Assembly: GCA_963556195.1 (NCBI GenBank)
Contig: OY744519.1
Span: forward strand, 111,695,645-111,759,644
Length of the DNA: 64,000 nt
Source of the DNA: Sepiola atlantica
Taxonomy: Eukaryota > Mollusca > Cephalopoda > Sepiida > Sepiolidae
Reading direction: 5' to 3'
Part shown: in pieces, positions 44,494-55,164 of the stretch
Numbering within the stretch: position 1 is the stretch's first letter
Layout: every line of letters begins with the position of its first letter
Notes under the pieces: model-generated
Told to the model about the DNA's origin: nothing
The model's database searches: none
What the model saw: only the letters and a program-made list of their open reading frames with translations
Translations under genes and position numbers: made by a program

Positions 44494-45420
44494 TCATAAT
44501 TTTTCCTTAATGATCTTCTTTTCCTTATGTCTATTGGGAATAAGGCTGAAACATAGATTTTGATCTAAAATAATCCCATTTTTTGTTTGCTTAACACTCA
44601 ATCCCCAAAATTTGAATGTTCCATTTTCATGCTTTCCAATTTTTAATATCTTTTCCAATTCTGCAATCACATTTTTTTTAAATAAATCATTTTCACAGAA
44701 TATGAAATCATCAACATGTATTGCCAGAATGCCTCTCAAGTCACCAGTGGCATCATGCCAAAGAAACAGTGCATTGTCGTATGCACTCACCATTCCTTTT
44801 AAGTGTGTTAACTCATAATTAACTCTCTTATACCATGAACAAGGTGCATCGTTTAATCCATAAATACATCTGTTCAGATTCCACACCTGTGATTCTGGAC
44901 ACACATCAGATGGCGGTCTAAGAAATACCTCACTCTCCAGCATATTACCTTGCAGAAATGCTGAGGTAAAATCAAGAGTCTCCATCTGCCACATCATAAC
45001 CGAGGCCATTAACAATACGAGATGCATAGCCTCACGACTGCACGTTGGAGAATCTTTTTGTAGGTTATGGGAATCTTTTTCATAACTACGTGCAACAAGA
45101 CGAGCCTTCATCATCATTTTGTCCTTCACAAATTTTTCTGTTATCACCCATCTTGTTGATATAAATTTTTGTCCCATATCAGGCACACATTCATATACTT
45201 CATGAATTTCCATATTTTCCCATTCTCTTTTCTTTGCATCAATCACATCTACTCTTTGTTCTTGTTCAGAAGAAAGCTAAACTGCATGTTCCTGATAACT
45301 TACTCTCTCTATTGCTTGACGAAATTCTCTCCATTGATCAACATGATCCCAATTGATACATAGAGGATTTTCATCTTTGGCTTCAGGTTTTATATTTAGC
45401 CAATGGCTATATTTTTCTGT
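44494..45420 (-). pseudogene. Copia reverse transcriptase domain
   Basis: Minus strand: NPLCINWDHVDQWREFRQAI near 45340, a TAG at about 45281, then the 250-codon frame with WENMEIHEVYECVPD, ISTRWVITEKF, KARLVARSYEKDS, METLDFTSAFLQGNMLESEV (first catalytic Asp), VFLRPPSD, LNRCIYGLNDAPCSWYKRV and LAIHVDDFIFCEND (VDD second catalytic pair). Both catalytic boxes are intact. The domain length is normal for copia RVT_2. An upstream frame with EYKLKGSDEWKKGMVMNTSK at about 45500 is the preceding part. Confidence 0.92.
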
Positions 45421-45732
45421 TGACTTTGCTTGTGTTCATAACCATTCCTTTTTTCCATTCATCACTCCCTTTCAATTTATACTCTACAACTTCGTTTCTA
45501 CTTGGTTTTATACTGTTATTTTTCACTTTTCTCCGATACATTTGCTGTATTCAAACCAAAAAAAGCCTAGACTCCTTCTGGCAGAGTAATTCCAAATTTC
45601 CTTAATTTTTGGTATAAAAATTCATATCGTACCAGAAATTTATTTATATTAACTCTGGACGCCTTTTTGTATGAATAAAATTCTTTAAATGACATATATG
45701 CCATCGTGTTCTCATTTTTTTGTGGTATATTA

Positions 45733-45829
45733 GTCTTACAGGATTCCAGGACAAGAATTCATCTAGTCTGGTGGGGTATCCAGCTAAGTGATGTTACTAG
45801 CGGCAACATCACTTGAAGAAGGTGCACCA
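45733..45829. repeat. 97-bp direct repeat, right copy
   Basis: Matches 43475-43571 with about four differences, but flanking bases differ on both sides, so the repeat ends are sharp. Candidate LTR remnant or an independent short element. Confidence 0.9.
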
Positions 45830-46022
45830 TTCCTCGTATTAGCCAGTGGGGGTAGCCATACCGAGAGGATCTTATTTGGGCTTTGAATACTATGTTATTT
45901 TGAATATTTGGTCAGATTTTTCTTGTAGGAAGAAGTATCCTCATGCCAGGATGTCCTGACAAACCTCTGTACAGAGAGACCATAGACACTTGAGGACAGT
46001 GTCTAGTAAGCATTACAGTTCT

Positions 46023-46073
<51 letters not shown>

Positions 46074-46825
46074 GTGTGTGTGTGTATATAAAGTAGATAT
46101 GAATGAAGGTAGACAGATGCAATAAACTGAACAAAGTTACTCAGACTAAGATCAATATTTAATAACAGACAAAGAAATAGAACCGAATGACTAGAGTCGC
46201 CTTAATAGATATGAACATAAATATATAAAAAATGAACACATACAAAAATAAACAAAATATCATTGGCTGACCTAGATAGATACATCTAAATGAGAATATT
46301 ATGAACTCACATACACATGAGAAAAAGACTAATATGAAAAAATATAAATGTACAGACTGAGATGGACATTTATAAATAAATGGATATGAAGACAAAACAC
46401 AAAGTTTCACATTTCATGGTTTTGTTTTAAGCTTTACAGTTTTCTTTAAGCTTAACATTTTTCCTTTCATAACAAAATCCTAACTTGTTCTAAATTTTTT
46501 GATTTTACAAAATTTTTTAATTGTTATTTAATGCAGACACATAATAGGAGTTGAAATATATATACAGAAGCTATTTGTCTCTGTGTTTAAGTAGTTCAAA
46601 TAAGGTGCTGGCATCTTTTTGAGCAAAACTTTTGACATAACTTATTTTCAGTAATTTCTTCAAATGTCTTTGAAAAAGTGTCAGCTATTTAAGAATATTA
46701 TTTTTATTTTTAATTTAGAAATTGTCAATCTCTCTCTCTTTTTCTTTCTCTCTACATATACACACACACACACACATATATATACATATGAGAGTAAAAT
46801 GCATGATATATCATAAAAATGAAAT
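45830..46825. other. AT-rich sequence without recognised genes
   Basis: Includes a (TA)n(TG)n tract at 46026-46085. Long AT-rich frames here carry no family signal. Confidence 0.5.
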
Positions 46826-46830
46826 GCAAC

Positions 46831-47194
46831 AACGATATCGTCTAAAAATATTTATAGTTAATGCCCATTTAAGATTTAATAGTCTTAATTGTTTGGCGTT
46901 ACGAGATTGTTGTCACTAGCGATTATGCAAAGTTCTGCTCGAGCATCGAACACTTTCGACAACAAGATGCTTGCCCCCGCCTCTCAGGTAAGTGTACGTT
47001 AATTTCAATTACTGTCTGTGGCGATTTCTCGCGGCCGCGTGAGCATAGGCGTTAGGCTCGTGATTCTAGGTTGAATCTACGAACTGCTTTCGATCCCATG
47101 CGATCGCCTGCAACCGCCACTCCTGCAGGGTAGAAAATCCGAAACGATATCGTCTGTAGGTATAGAAATACTTTAATATTTTAAAATATTTACA

Positions 47195-47199
<5 letters not shown>
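46831..47199 (+). mobile_element. Hammerhead repeat locus E: partial tandem dimer, 312-nt unit
   Basis: Begins with the 3' end of a hammerhead (ACGATATCGTCT from 46832), then a unit with GC-rich tRNA-like sequence (GGCCGCGTGAGCATAGGCG, then CTTTCGATCCCATG near 47087), then ACGATATCGTCTGTAGG. Cleavage-equivalent positions 46842 and 47154 are 312 nt apart. The tail ends on the (TA)n at 47200. Distinct sequence from loci A-D, but with the same plan. Confidence 0.65.
47123..47160 (+). ncRNA. Hammerhead E2 lacking the CUGANGA segment
   Basis: CCTGCA (stem I 5' strand, as in A2) is followed at once by a stem II-like GGGTAGAAAATCC, then GAAA (47141-47144), stem III CGA-TA-TCG, UC (47153-47154) and TGTAGG (stem I 3' strand). 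The seven-base core expected after CCTGCA is missing, so the ribozyme should be dead even though all stems survive. Confidence 0.6.

Positions 47200-47244
<45 letters not shown>
47200..47244. repeat. (TA)n microsatellite at 3' end of locus E
   Basis: 45-bp AT run, starting about 45 bases after the hammerhead remnant. Confidence 0.95.
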
Positions 47245-47246
<2 letters not shown>

Positions 47247-47409
47247 CTTATTTTTATGATGTAATTTTATTCTAAATTATTTTTTCTACCTGTATTCTCA
47301 TACTGACAAAAAATAACGTTTTTCGTAGGCAAATAAATTCTATTTCAGTCATGTAAATTATTAAATAAAGTACAAAGAATCGTGGGCAGCGTCGAGTAGG
47401 GACAGCTTG

Positions 47410-47431
47410 TATATATATATATATATATATC
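47410..47431. repeat. Short (TA)n at 3' side of minus-strand hammerhead L
   Basis: 22-bp AT run lying about 80 bp downstream, on the minus strand, of the hammerhead at 47510-47556. Confidence 0.9.
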
Positions 47432-47509
47432 ATAATATAAAATGAAATAATAAAATATGGTGCCAATCAAATTTTATTAGAATTCAAAGTTCAAGCAAAG
47501 TATCTTAAC

Positions 47510-47556
47510 GTCCTTAACTCATGAGTTTTCAAAGATAATTTTTCTCCTCAGAGGAC
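47510..47556 (-). ncRNA. Type I hammerhead ribozyme candidate L
   Basis: Minus strand: stem I GTCCT/AGGAC (47556-47552 and 47514-47510), CTGAGGA (47551-47545), a weak A/U-rich stem II (47544-47531), GAAA (47530-47527), stem III ACTC-AT-GAGT (47526-47517), UA (47516-47515). Core position 7 is G. Stem II is the weakest element. Confidence 0.6.
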
Positions 47557-47775
47557 CATTACCGCAGTGACATTAATGCATGTAATAAAATTACACTTTG
47601 AAAATATATAAAAATATATACAAAAATAAATAAAAGTATATAACATCAAATATATCAACCCCAAAAGATATTTTTTTGTTAAATCTATACAATCCATCCA
47701 AGTCATACAATTTAAAAACATATTGAGGAAAGATATCCAGGAGGTTGACTGTAGATTGATCCAGGTAAGATTTAT

Positions 47776-47912
47776 TTGACTTGCAACCCCCCACTTTACG
47801 GTCATCAATAATGAAGTTATATATGCATGTGTTTAACCGCCCCCCCCCACCCCACTTTTTAGGAGACCCCCCCCCACACACTTTTATAACTGTCCCGCCG
47901 GTCCTGATATAT
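47776..47912. repeat. Dispersed C-rich repeat, inverted copy at 57.78 kb
   Basis: GGTCATCAATAATGAAG, ATATGCATGTGTTTAACCG and CTGTCCCGCCGGTCCTG recur in reverse complement at 57776-57905, with runs of C (G in the other copy). Ends are near TA-rich sequence. Confidence 0.8.
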
Positions 47913-48865
47913 ATATATATATATTAGTAGAATATATATATATAATAGGTTAATATAGTTTGCTTACAGATAGATGATAGATAGATAGATAGATATACAG
48001 AGAGATGTGTGTGTATGTGTGAGAGAGAGAGAGAGAGAGAACGAAGGTGCTTTATAAAGTGTTCATAAATAAAACGTAAAAAAAACCCCAGAAATTAATC
48101 GAATTATGATTAGTGTGAAAGCCTATCAAGAAAATTAGGCCATGAAAGTTGAACCGAAATAATGCCTTTTTCTTTTGATGCTTCAATTGTTTTTGAATAA
48201 AAGATGATTTTTTTCCTCCTATGTTCAACAAGGTAGAAAGAAATGTGTGTTTTGATGATGAGAAGAAAAGAACACAAAAATAAACACACATTTAAAATTC
48301 ACAGAATGTCGATCTTTATTTTTAATTCGACCCACCCCCTTTTTACCGGTTTGTTTCCTGTTGAAGAAAATAGAAAATAAACGAAAAATTTAATAAATTC
48401 TGTTCTTCTTTTCTATTATTTTTTAAAATCTAGATTTTATTTGATAAAACTAATGGTTTACATAAAGATTAATTAAGATCAAAGTATTTTGGAGGACATC
48501 AGGCGTTAATTATCTGATGAAAAAAATAATTTATAAATGTTTGTAAAATTATCTTTTTATAAGATAAAAAACATGAGATCTTCATATTGGTTGATACCAA
48601 CACTGATAGTTGATAAATAATTTTAAGGGGTTGGAAATGACTTGAGAATCAATTTGGAGTTAACATTCATGACTAAATCTGATTTTAGTCTTTTGAATAG
48701 AATACACGGCACGGAAATCGTTTTGTCTGTAGAAAGGAGAAATCACAATGACGTGTTTCATGCAATCAAAATGAATTGTTTGAATGTTCCGACTTGGAAA
48801 AAACAGAGAAGTTTTTCACATAAACAAAAACTGGAGATGTGCCGCATTGAGCACTCTTTCCTGTA
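47913..48865. other. AT-rich sequence without recognised genes
   Basis: Contains (GATA)n near 47972, (GT)n and (GA)n around 48006-48040. No coding similarity. Confidence 0.5.
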
Positions 48866-48869
48866 CAAA

Positions 48870-49395
48870 ATCGACTTCAAAATCTTGTGTGTGTGTGTGT
48901 GTGGGGGGGTCTGATCTCTTCTCTTCTCTACAACCCCTTTCTTACAGAAGACACATTGCTAATCTCTTTCTCGACTCTATCGTTATTTCTATGGAAGGCG
49001 CTCGGCTGAGCTCCAGTCTTCGGTTCCTCCTTGTAAGAAATTCACAGCAAAAACTCGTCTACCTACCACAACGGAAGATCTTTCCTTTTTGCCGAGATTC
49101 CCATGGACAGAGTTTCTTTGCAAGGGCTTCCCGTCTGTGGATTGCATTGACCAAGTTGTAATGAACTTCTCTGCTGATTACAATTTGGTCATTTTCAAAT
49201 CCAATGTTAACAAATTCTTCTCACGGACAACCACATAAGCAATCAAACGCAGTTCATACCATTGATCAATTTTAGTACTTCCATAGTGTTCCTTATCTTT
49301 CGACTGGCAAACATTCGCATCTCATTAACATTTATCCTCGAGTGGCTCTTGGTCTTGATGCGTGATGATCTCAATAGTAAAAATAAAATCAGGAA
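48870..49395 (+). pseudogene. LINE C-terminal fragment and 3' UTR
   Basis: Interrupted at 48884-48908 by a (TG)n/G run. Plus readings include SDLFSSLQPLSYRRHIANLF, GARLSSSLRFLLVR and QSFFARASRLWIALTKL. The 3' part has TTATCCTCGAGTGG, as at 8.75 and 32.46 kb. Same family as 31.76 kb. Confidence 0.75.
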
Positions 49396-49612
49396 TAACG
49401 AGCCATAATTTTTCGGAATGGTTGATAGAATTGTTCTTAAAGGACGATGTTTTAACATGGAATAAAGGTTTGCATGCTATTTGGATTTCATAAACTGAAC
49501 GTTGAATGTGCCATTTGATTTTGACTGAAACGGAAACTACTTTTAAAACCCGGTATCAATGCGCATCTGAAATAGCACGAAAGAGCACACACCTCATCCA
49601 ACTAAAGAGTGG

Positions 49613-49680
49613 AGCATGAGTGGTTTAATGAACTACGCGAGTTCATGGCTCTCGTCGAGTTCGATCAGATCTATCGCATT
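49613..49680 (+). repeat. tRNA-like SINE head
   Basis: AGTGGTTTAATGAACTA resembles an A-box region; TCGAGTTCGATCAG about 40 nt later resembles a B-box. The frame through it (about 68 codons) is not a recognised protein. Confidence 0.4.
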
Positions 49681-49884
49681 CATTCATACTGTAATATAAT
49701 TGGGAGAGGTATGAACACTCCTTCCCCAGCTCGGCTTAAAATAGCAACTTGCTTAGAATTAATCACTTGTTATACATATTGTGCTTCAGTATTAATTAAC
49801 TCCAAACGGGGTTGATATGCCGTAAATACAGACAAACGAAACAAAATTAAGCAGTCAGACAATAAATCAAATTGGTTCAATACA

Positions 49885-49960
49885 GTGAGGGTTGAGGAGA
49901 TGCGTTGCATGGAGAGGAATAATATGAATGATACATGGATGTGTAATGTGAGTCTTAAAT
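49885..49960 (+). pseudogene. Very short LINE fragment
   Basis: GTTGAGGAGATGCGTTGCATGGAGAGGAATAA-type text parallels 60955-61000 (LRCMERNDM reading). About 70 bp only. Confidence 0.55.
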
Positions 49961-50139
49961 TGGTTCAATACTATAATAATATCGTATTCCTACAAATTTT
50001 TAGTTATCAAAAGTCTTAATAACCTATGTGTATGTTCTTCCAACTCTCTTGAACACTAGCTCAGTCTGATAATACTAGACTAACAATAGCAATAACATAC
50101 TCGACGTAACCTAACACATAACTCAATAGGTCTTGTGTC

Positions 50140-50747
50140 TAACTAATAAAACAACTACTTTTGGGCAAAATTCGACTTTATTCATCAACTTCTCTAATAG
50201 TTCAATGCGTTTGTATAGAACGATTTGTGTTTGGCCTGAAAATAAACCTCAGTTTCCAATATAACTTCTTCATTGGTGTCAAATCTCTTTCCTTGGAGCA
50301 TTCATTTGAGAACTGTCCACTCAGCTGACTGACGATTTGAATCTGGAGTGAGGTGGCTCCATTTCATCCATTGTCATATATTGACGAAAAACTCTTTTCG
50401 GTTGTGTTGAAACAATTGCAAACAACAAAATCGTCGATGTGTTGTTTTGAACGCCTGTGAGCAAACGCGGCACCCACTTTTAATACAGCTTTTTCATTGA
50501 CAAATTATCATAGAAAAAGGGTGAATACACTGCCTTCTAATATTTTTAACTCCTCTGCTATCTCATGCAACTTTAAGTTACGATCGGACAAAACGAGTTT
50601 GTGGACTTTTTAAAAGTTTTCCAGGAGAATTGCTGAATTTTGATGACTTGAGCATTCAGCATCATTTATGTCTGTACGACCGGGTTTTAAATCAGCATGC
50701 CACCACTTAAACGTTGTTTCGAATAGAGCAAAGTCTGAATAATACAT
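50140..50747 (-). pseudogene. Mariner transposase pseudogene, main part
   Basis: Cut-and-paste transposase of the Tc1/mariner superfamily. Minus strand: YYSDFALFETTFKWWHADLK, PGRTDINDAE, KVHKLVLSDRNLKLHEIAEE, LKILEGSVFTLF (helix-turn-helix region), AHRRSKQHIDDF, TMDE (first catalytic Asp) near 50385, SNRQSAEW-like NRQSAEW, then after an internal deletion of roughly 100 residues EEVILETEVYFQAKHKSFYT and RIELLEKLMNKVEF. The deletion removes the rest of the DD(34)D catalytic triad. The N-terminus lies across the hAT insertion at 51.57 kb. Confidence 0.88.
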
Positions 50748-51575
50748 ATCAAGCCCAGTAGCGTGGTGGGAGGTTGATGGCTGCAGGGGCCAATCACTGA
50801 TTTGGTGCCCTCCCCCCCCCCGGATATGAGCGACGAAGTCGCGAAAAACTGCAGCTGGGGGTCTGGGGGTGCTGGAAGTTCCTTAGCGGGGTACAGGGCA
50901 GAGCCCCGGAAAATTTTGCCATTTTAAGGCCTCCAGATGCCCCCGTTGATGCATTTTTTAGCACTAAAATGCATTACTTTATGTTAAAGAATTGCCTTTC
51001 TCTCGAGTTTTTTTTTGGCATTATGGAACAAAAATCATCTTTTGGGGGGGGCAATGCCCCCTTGGAGCCGTGCCTGCCTGATGGTATTAACTTCTTCTCC
51101 CCCTCCTCTGTCAGCGGTGCCCACCATGGTTGGGCGCTGTGGAGAAAATTTTGATCTTCAAAATCCCAGATGGCAGGAAAATGGCCTTCCAGACTTCTTT
51201 TTTCCCTAAATCTGCTCCAATAAACAGTGCTAAATTCTAGTATTTGATCATTAAACTTGTTTTATGACATGTCGAGAAGAAAGGTCAGCTAGAGGAGAGG
51301 TTTGGATCGGAGTCACTCACTGTTGTATTACACTAAACATGCAATCCAATATCAACAGCTTGGCGAAATTAATTATTAATGTTGCAATACAGGATGATTG
51401 GTCCCATGCCATTCTCTGAAATGGAACAAAATTGTGTTTATTAAGGTCTTTATTTTAAATTTTCTTGGGTCTCCTACAAAGGGTGCGCCCCCTAAAACCC
51501 CATTTTGGCGCCCCCCCCCCAGAAACCTTGGTTGGGGGGGCCTGGCCCCCCTGCCACCACACTACTGATCAAGCC
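50748..51575. mobile_element. hAT-type non-autonomous transposon with 8-bp target duplication
   Basis: The element runs 50756-51567 (812 bp). The ends CAGTAGCGTGGTGG and CCACCACACTACTG are imperfect inverted repeats, flanked by perfect ATCAAGCC duplications at 50748-50755 and 51568-51575. An 8-bp duplication plus CAG...CTG-type ends is typical of hAT. The interior is GC-rich with long G/C runs and no transposase. It inserted into the mariner transposase frame, whose two halves read on across one copy of the duplication. Confidence 0.9.
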
Positions 51576-51690
51576 ATTGCTTGGCTTGAACAGTATTTTA
51601 CCCCATCAGAAAGTAAGGTTTTTGCTTGAGCAGTATTTTTACTATGCTTTGCATGCACGAAATTCAGATTTTTACATTGTTTGAAAATAT
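51568..51690 (-). pseudogene. Mariner transposase pseudogene, N-terminal part
   Basis: Minus strand reads KSEFRACKA near 51660 and, with frame changes, a QAMAWLD stretch that joins YYSDFAL at 50.74 kb once the hAT element is taken out. Starts near the usual mariner Met; several stops. Confidence 0.7.
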
Positions 51691-51699
51691 GCAACAGTA

Positions 51700-53977
51700 C
51701 TTTCATTCAAATAACTGTAATTTATAAACTAATAATCCGATTAGGCTCAAATGTTGACGTGTTTTATTTGAACATTAGTACTTTATAAAAATCATATGAA
51801 TGTTTTATTTGTGCTGCCATTTATATGTCAAGCCCGGGACTTATTGTGTGATTTGTTATCCTAGTCTTTTTCACTCATTCCTTTTTGCACTATTTTTGTC
51901 TTTGTTTATTTTTCTGGTGGCTTCATCTTACACTCACAGGTTTTCTATCTATCTATCTATCTATCTATCATATACAGACACTATTCTTAGCATCATTTAT
52001 TGAAATTTTTATTTTATATTCTATGCTTCTATCCCAATTACCGCTGCTGGTTTAATATTATGGGACTGGGCTAGTGTTCAGGTTAGATAGAGAAAAATAT
52101 AGGTTATTTAGGTCACCTGTAACTATAAAAGTCTAATTTTCACAAATATGTTGCTTGTTGGGGTTATCTATATAATAATACGCTAAGGTATTTCATAATC
52201 GTACACTATCACTTTTCACACACATGAAAAAATGAAATCGTCTGATCAGCAATGGTGTTGATTGGTGATTAATCTTATGTCGCTAAGGTAAAAAAAATTC
52301 CGACTTTGCCCACTTTGAAATTAATTATTCCAAAATCGAATTATGTCTTCTAGTAGAATTTTAAATAAATACATTTCAAAAAGTGACATTCGTTTTATTG
52401 ATTTGAAAAAATATTTAGTTGGCAATTATTTTTATGGTAATAAGACAGAGAATATTCATTGTTTTAAAAAAAATTAAATTGCTACAATTTTGAATAAATA
52501 AATATAGAAGTAAGATATCTGTTTTATTTATTTAAATAATATTTAGCTAACAATGACAATTATTTTTACAGAAGAAGGAACAGTTATTTTTTCTTAATTG
52601 TATTGACCCTGGCAGGCATTTATTATTCCAGTAAATTATACAGATTGATGTAGAAAGCACCGTGGAATTTCCACAGTGTCCCACTAGTTATTGTATATTA
52701 TTTTTAACTTTATTTATTTATTGATTAAAAAGTCAATAAAAAGAAAACGAACTATTTCCTGAATAGGTTAATAAGTAACCCTTTTAAGCCATAAGCATCC
52801 AAATGTTTTATCTACAAGTCTGACATGCTTACAGTCTAATGGAATTCAATACATCCACAATTGGATAGAATAGTATTTCAATATGCAGTGTTAATATCTG
52901 TCACATGATCAACTAGAGGCGCCATCTATCGACTAAATGAGTGTAGTTGAACATTGACTCCAGATATTTAGCAATTGAAATCTCTTTAGGGCTGAGAGGA
53001 GTTTTAACCCTATCAACCTTAAAGAGATTTCAATTTGGGAATCACGAGTCGAAACAAACCTAATGAATACAAAAATGGTCTAATTCTACAGTTTATACAC
53101 CATTTTATTGGGTGAATGTGCTCATTGGTTTCTGAATTGAATAAAATAAATAACTGCATTGAATAAAGAAGAAAAAATAGGAAAAAAAAAAGCCAGGCGT
53201 AATGTTTTCTACAACTTTTTAATAAGTAGTTTTGTTCTTTTTCCGCATTTACAGAAATAGAACAGAAAAAATGTTTCATACAAAGTGATATTATTATTTT
53301 CATTTTTTTTATTGATTTTATTTATTTTTAAAATTTTTATTTATTATCTCCAATTATGTTTATTTTTTAAACATTTTTTTCTCAATTATTATTATTTATT
53401 TTATTAAAATATATACTTCTATTTTTTGTTTGTTCTTTCTACTTACTTGATAATTGATTGGTTAAGCAGAGATAACTTGAGAATCTCAGTAAGCAGTAAA
53501 CAGCCAAGTGTATTTAATGCTGTTTTCTGATGCAAACTTAGTGTTGATTATTTTTTCCTAAGCGTTTTCAAATGCAAACAACATGAAGAACAGCAGCAGT
53601 TCATATGAATAGAAAATATAAAACACAAAATAAGGAAAATTCTTCTGAACAAAAGAAATGTGATGTGGCTTAAGCTACATTAATGTTATTCACAACTTAT
53701 CCCAAATAAAAGGTTTCTTTGAATAAATGAAAAATTGACATAAATTTCAGTCGAAAAGTGAAGCAAACATTTTGTCTTCTAGAAAATTACTGACGACGAG
53801 AAAAGATTTTCTTTCAATTATTTAAAAGTAAATGCATTCAAGCTGTGCTGGAATTTTTCAGAAAAAAAATCACGAAAACGTCATTACAAGATAAATATAC
53901 AAAGAAATTATTTATAATTTTCTCTACAAATTTCAAGTTTATCACTATGACAGAAAAATATGTCAAACAGAGATATG

Positions 53978-53980
<3 letters not shown>
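51700..53980. other. AT-rich sequence with one short hairpin
   Basis: CAATTGAAATCTCTTTA (52972-52988) is inverted at 53019-53035, giving 16-17 bp arms around a 30-nt loop. A (CTAT)n run lies near 51945-51968. A CTGACGA at about 53801 lacks a usable GAAA partner. No gene seen. Confidence 0.55.

Positions 53981-53981
<1 letters not shown>

Positions 53982-54034
<53 letters not shown>
53982..54034. repeat. (TA)n microsatellite
   Basis: 53-bp AT run. Sequence to its right starts TGTTAGATCCGTGAAGG and is not recognised. Confidence 0.95.
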
Positions 54035-54037
<3 letters not shown>

Positions 54038-54225
54038 AGATCCGTGAAGGATAGAGTGTAAAGATGGGATTCCCAAAACGGTGTAAGTTTTCTCTTTTTT
54101 CAGTATACGAGTGGTAGCCATTGAAAATTTACCAGAAGGGCCCTGCTACGAGATAAAATAAATTATAGTAAAAATGGCTTAAAAATATTGCTTTGAGTTG
54201 TTTTTTAAATTTATATATATTAAAA

Positions 54226-54355
54226 TGATGTGAATATGTCCTTCCTAAAATTTGACATGGTTTAAAATTGAATAAAAATATTTTATAGCATAGCTCTAGC
54301 CTCACCATATTGAGCTATTATAATTGTTTTATGTTATAAAATTTATATAGAAATA

Positions 54356-54411
<56 letters not shown>

Positions 54412-54647
54412 TCGGAAACTTAAGCTGCATTCAATGCTGGATAATAATATCATAAAGGAAAAACCATAAAATGTTCCCAAGGGAGGAGATTCCGTGTTCA
54501 TTAAAAAATATTGGCACCCTGATACATAAAGCCTTTTTGTAGAGAATTAGCCAAAACAATTGTATGCTGAAAATAAAAATAGTGTTTTTGTGAAATGATG
54601 TGAATCTGTCCTTTCTAACATTTGACATGGTTTAAAATTGAATTAAA

Positions 54648-54660
<13 letters not shown>
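54226..54660 (+). repeat. Pair of 66-bp direct repeats
   Basis: 54226-54291 and 54592-54657 share ATGATGTGAAT, TTTGACATGGTTTAAAATTG and end in TA-rich sequence. A (TA)n lies at 54363-54409 and another at 54655-54689, so each repeat precedes a TA tract. Confidence 0.8.
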
Positions 54661-54689
<29 letters not shown>

Positions 54690-54692
<3 letters not shown>

Positions 54693-55160
54693 GGAAAGTA
54701 GGAAAAACTCAACAATCCATATTGATGGAGTAAATTAATTTTGCAAATAAACAAAAAATTTAGAGAAAGAAGAAATTTTTTTTTAAAGACAGCGGAAAAA
54801 TGCACACATAAAAGAATGTTTTCGCATTGTTCCAAAAAAGACGTTCACAATTTAACTTCAGTGACGCCGAAGTGGCATGACAATAAAATCGCATCATGTT
54901 AAGCATTTTAAAATGTTACCACTGGTTTCATATGTGATGTTATTAATTGTAGGTTGTTGTGTTTTTATGTAAATAGCTTCCAGTATTTTTTATTTTTTTA
55001 AATTGGTATGGAATGTATTATTTTAGTGTTATTAACGGGAATTTGTCTTAAATCAGAGGGAGATCAGTTATGTTTTTGTAGATGTTGGTAAATTTAGCTA
55101 GAGTTTACTAGAATAGGTGTGGCGGCAGGATAGTGTAGTAGTTGTAAGACCAATGTAGCT
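54690..55160. other. AT-rich sequence without recognised genes
   Basis: The start (GAAAAACTCAACAATCC ... GAGTAAATT) resembles 58022-58075, suggesting a small dispersed repeat; otherwise nothing. Confidence 0.45.
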
Positions 55161-55164
55161 GCTG

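Larger units (their letters stand above)
43810..45600 (-). mobile_element. Ty1/copia retrotransposon relic (RT and RNase H only)
   Basis: The minus strand encodes a copia-type RT followed by RNase H; gag, protease and integrase are absent, so the upstream half is deleted. Copia elements normally carry a 4-5 kb internal region; here under 2 kb remains between 97-bp direct repeats. Several stops and frameshifts, but two long frames survive. Confidence 0.9.

Noticed and set aside
53795..53825. CTGACGA core near 53.8 kb
   Set aside because: No GAAA follows the potential stem II (the sequence goes TTTCAATT), so the core is incomplete.
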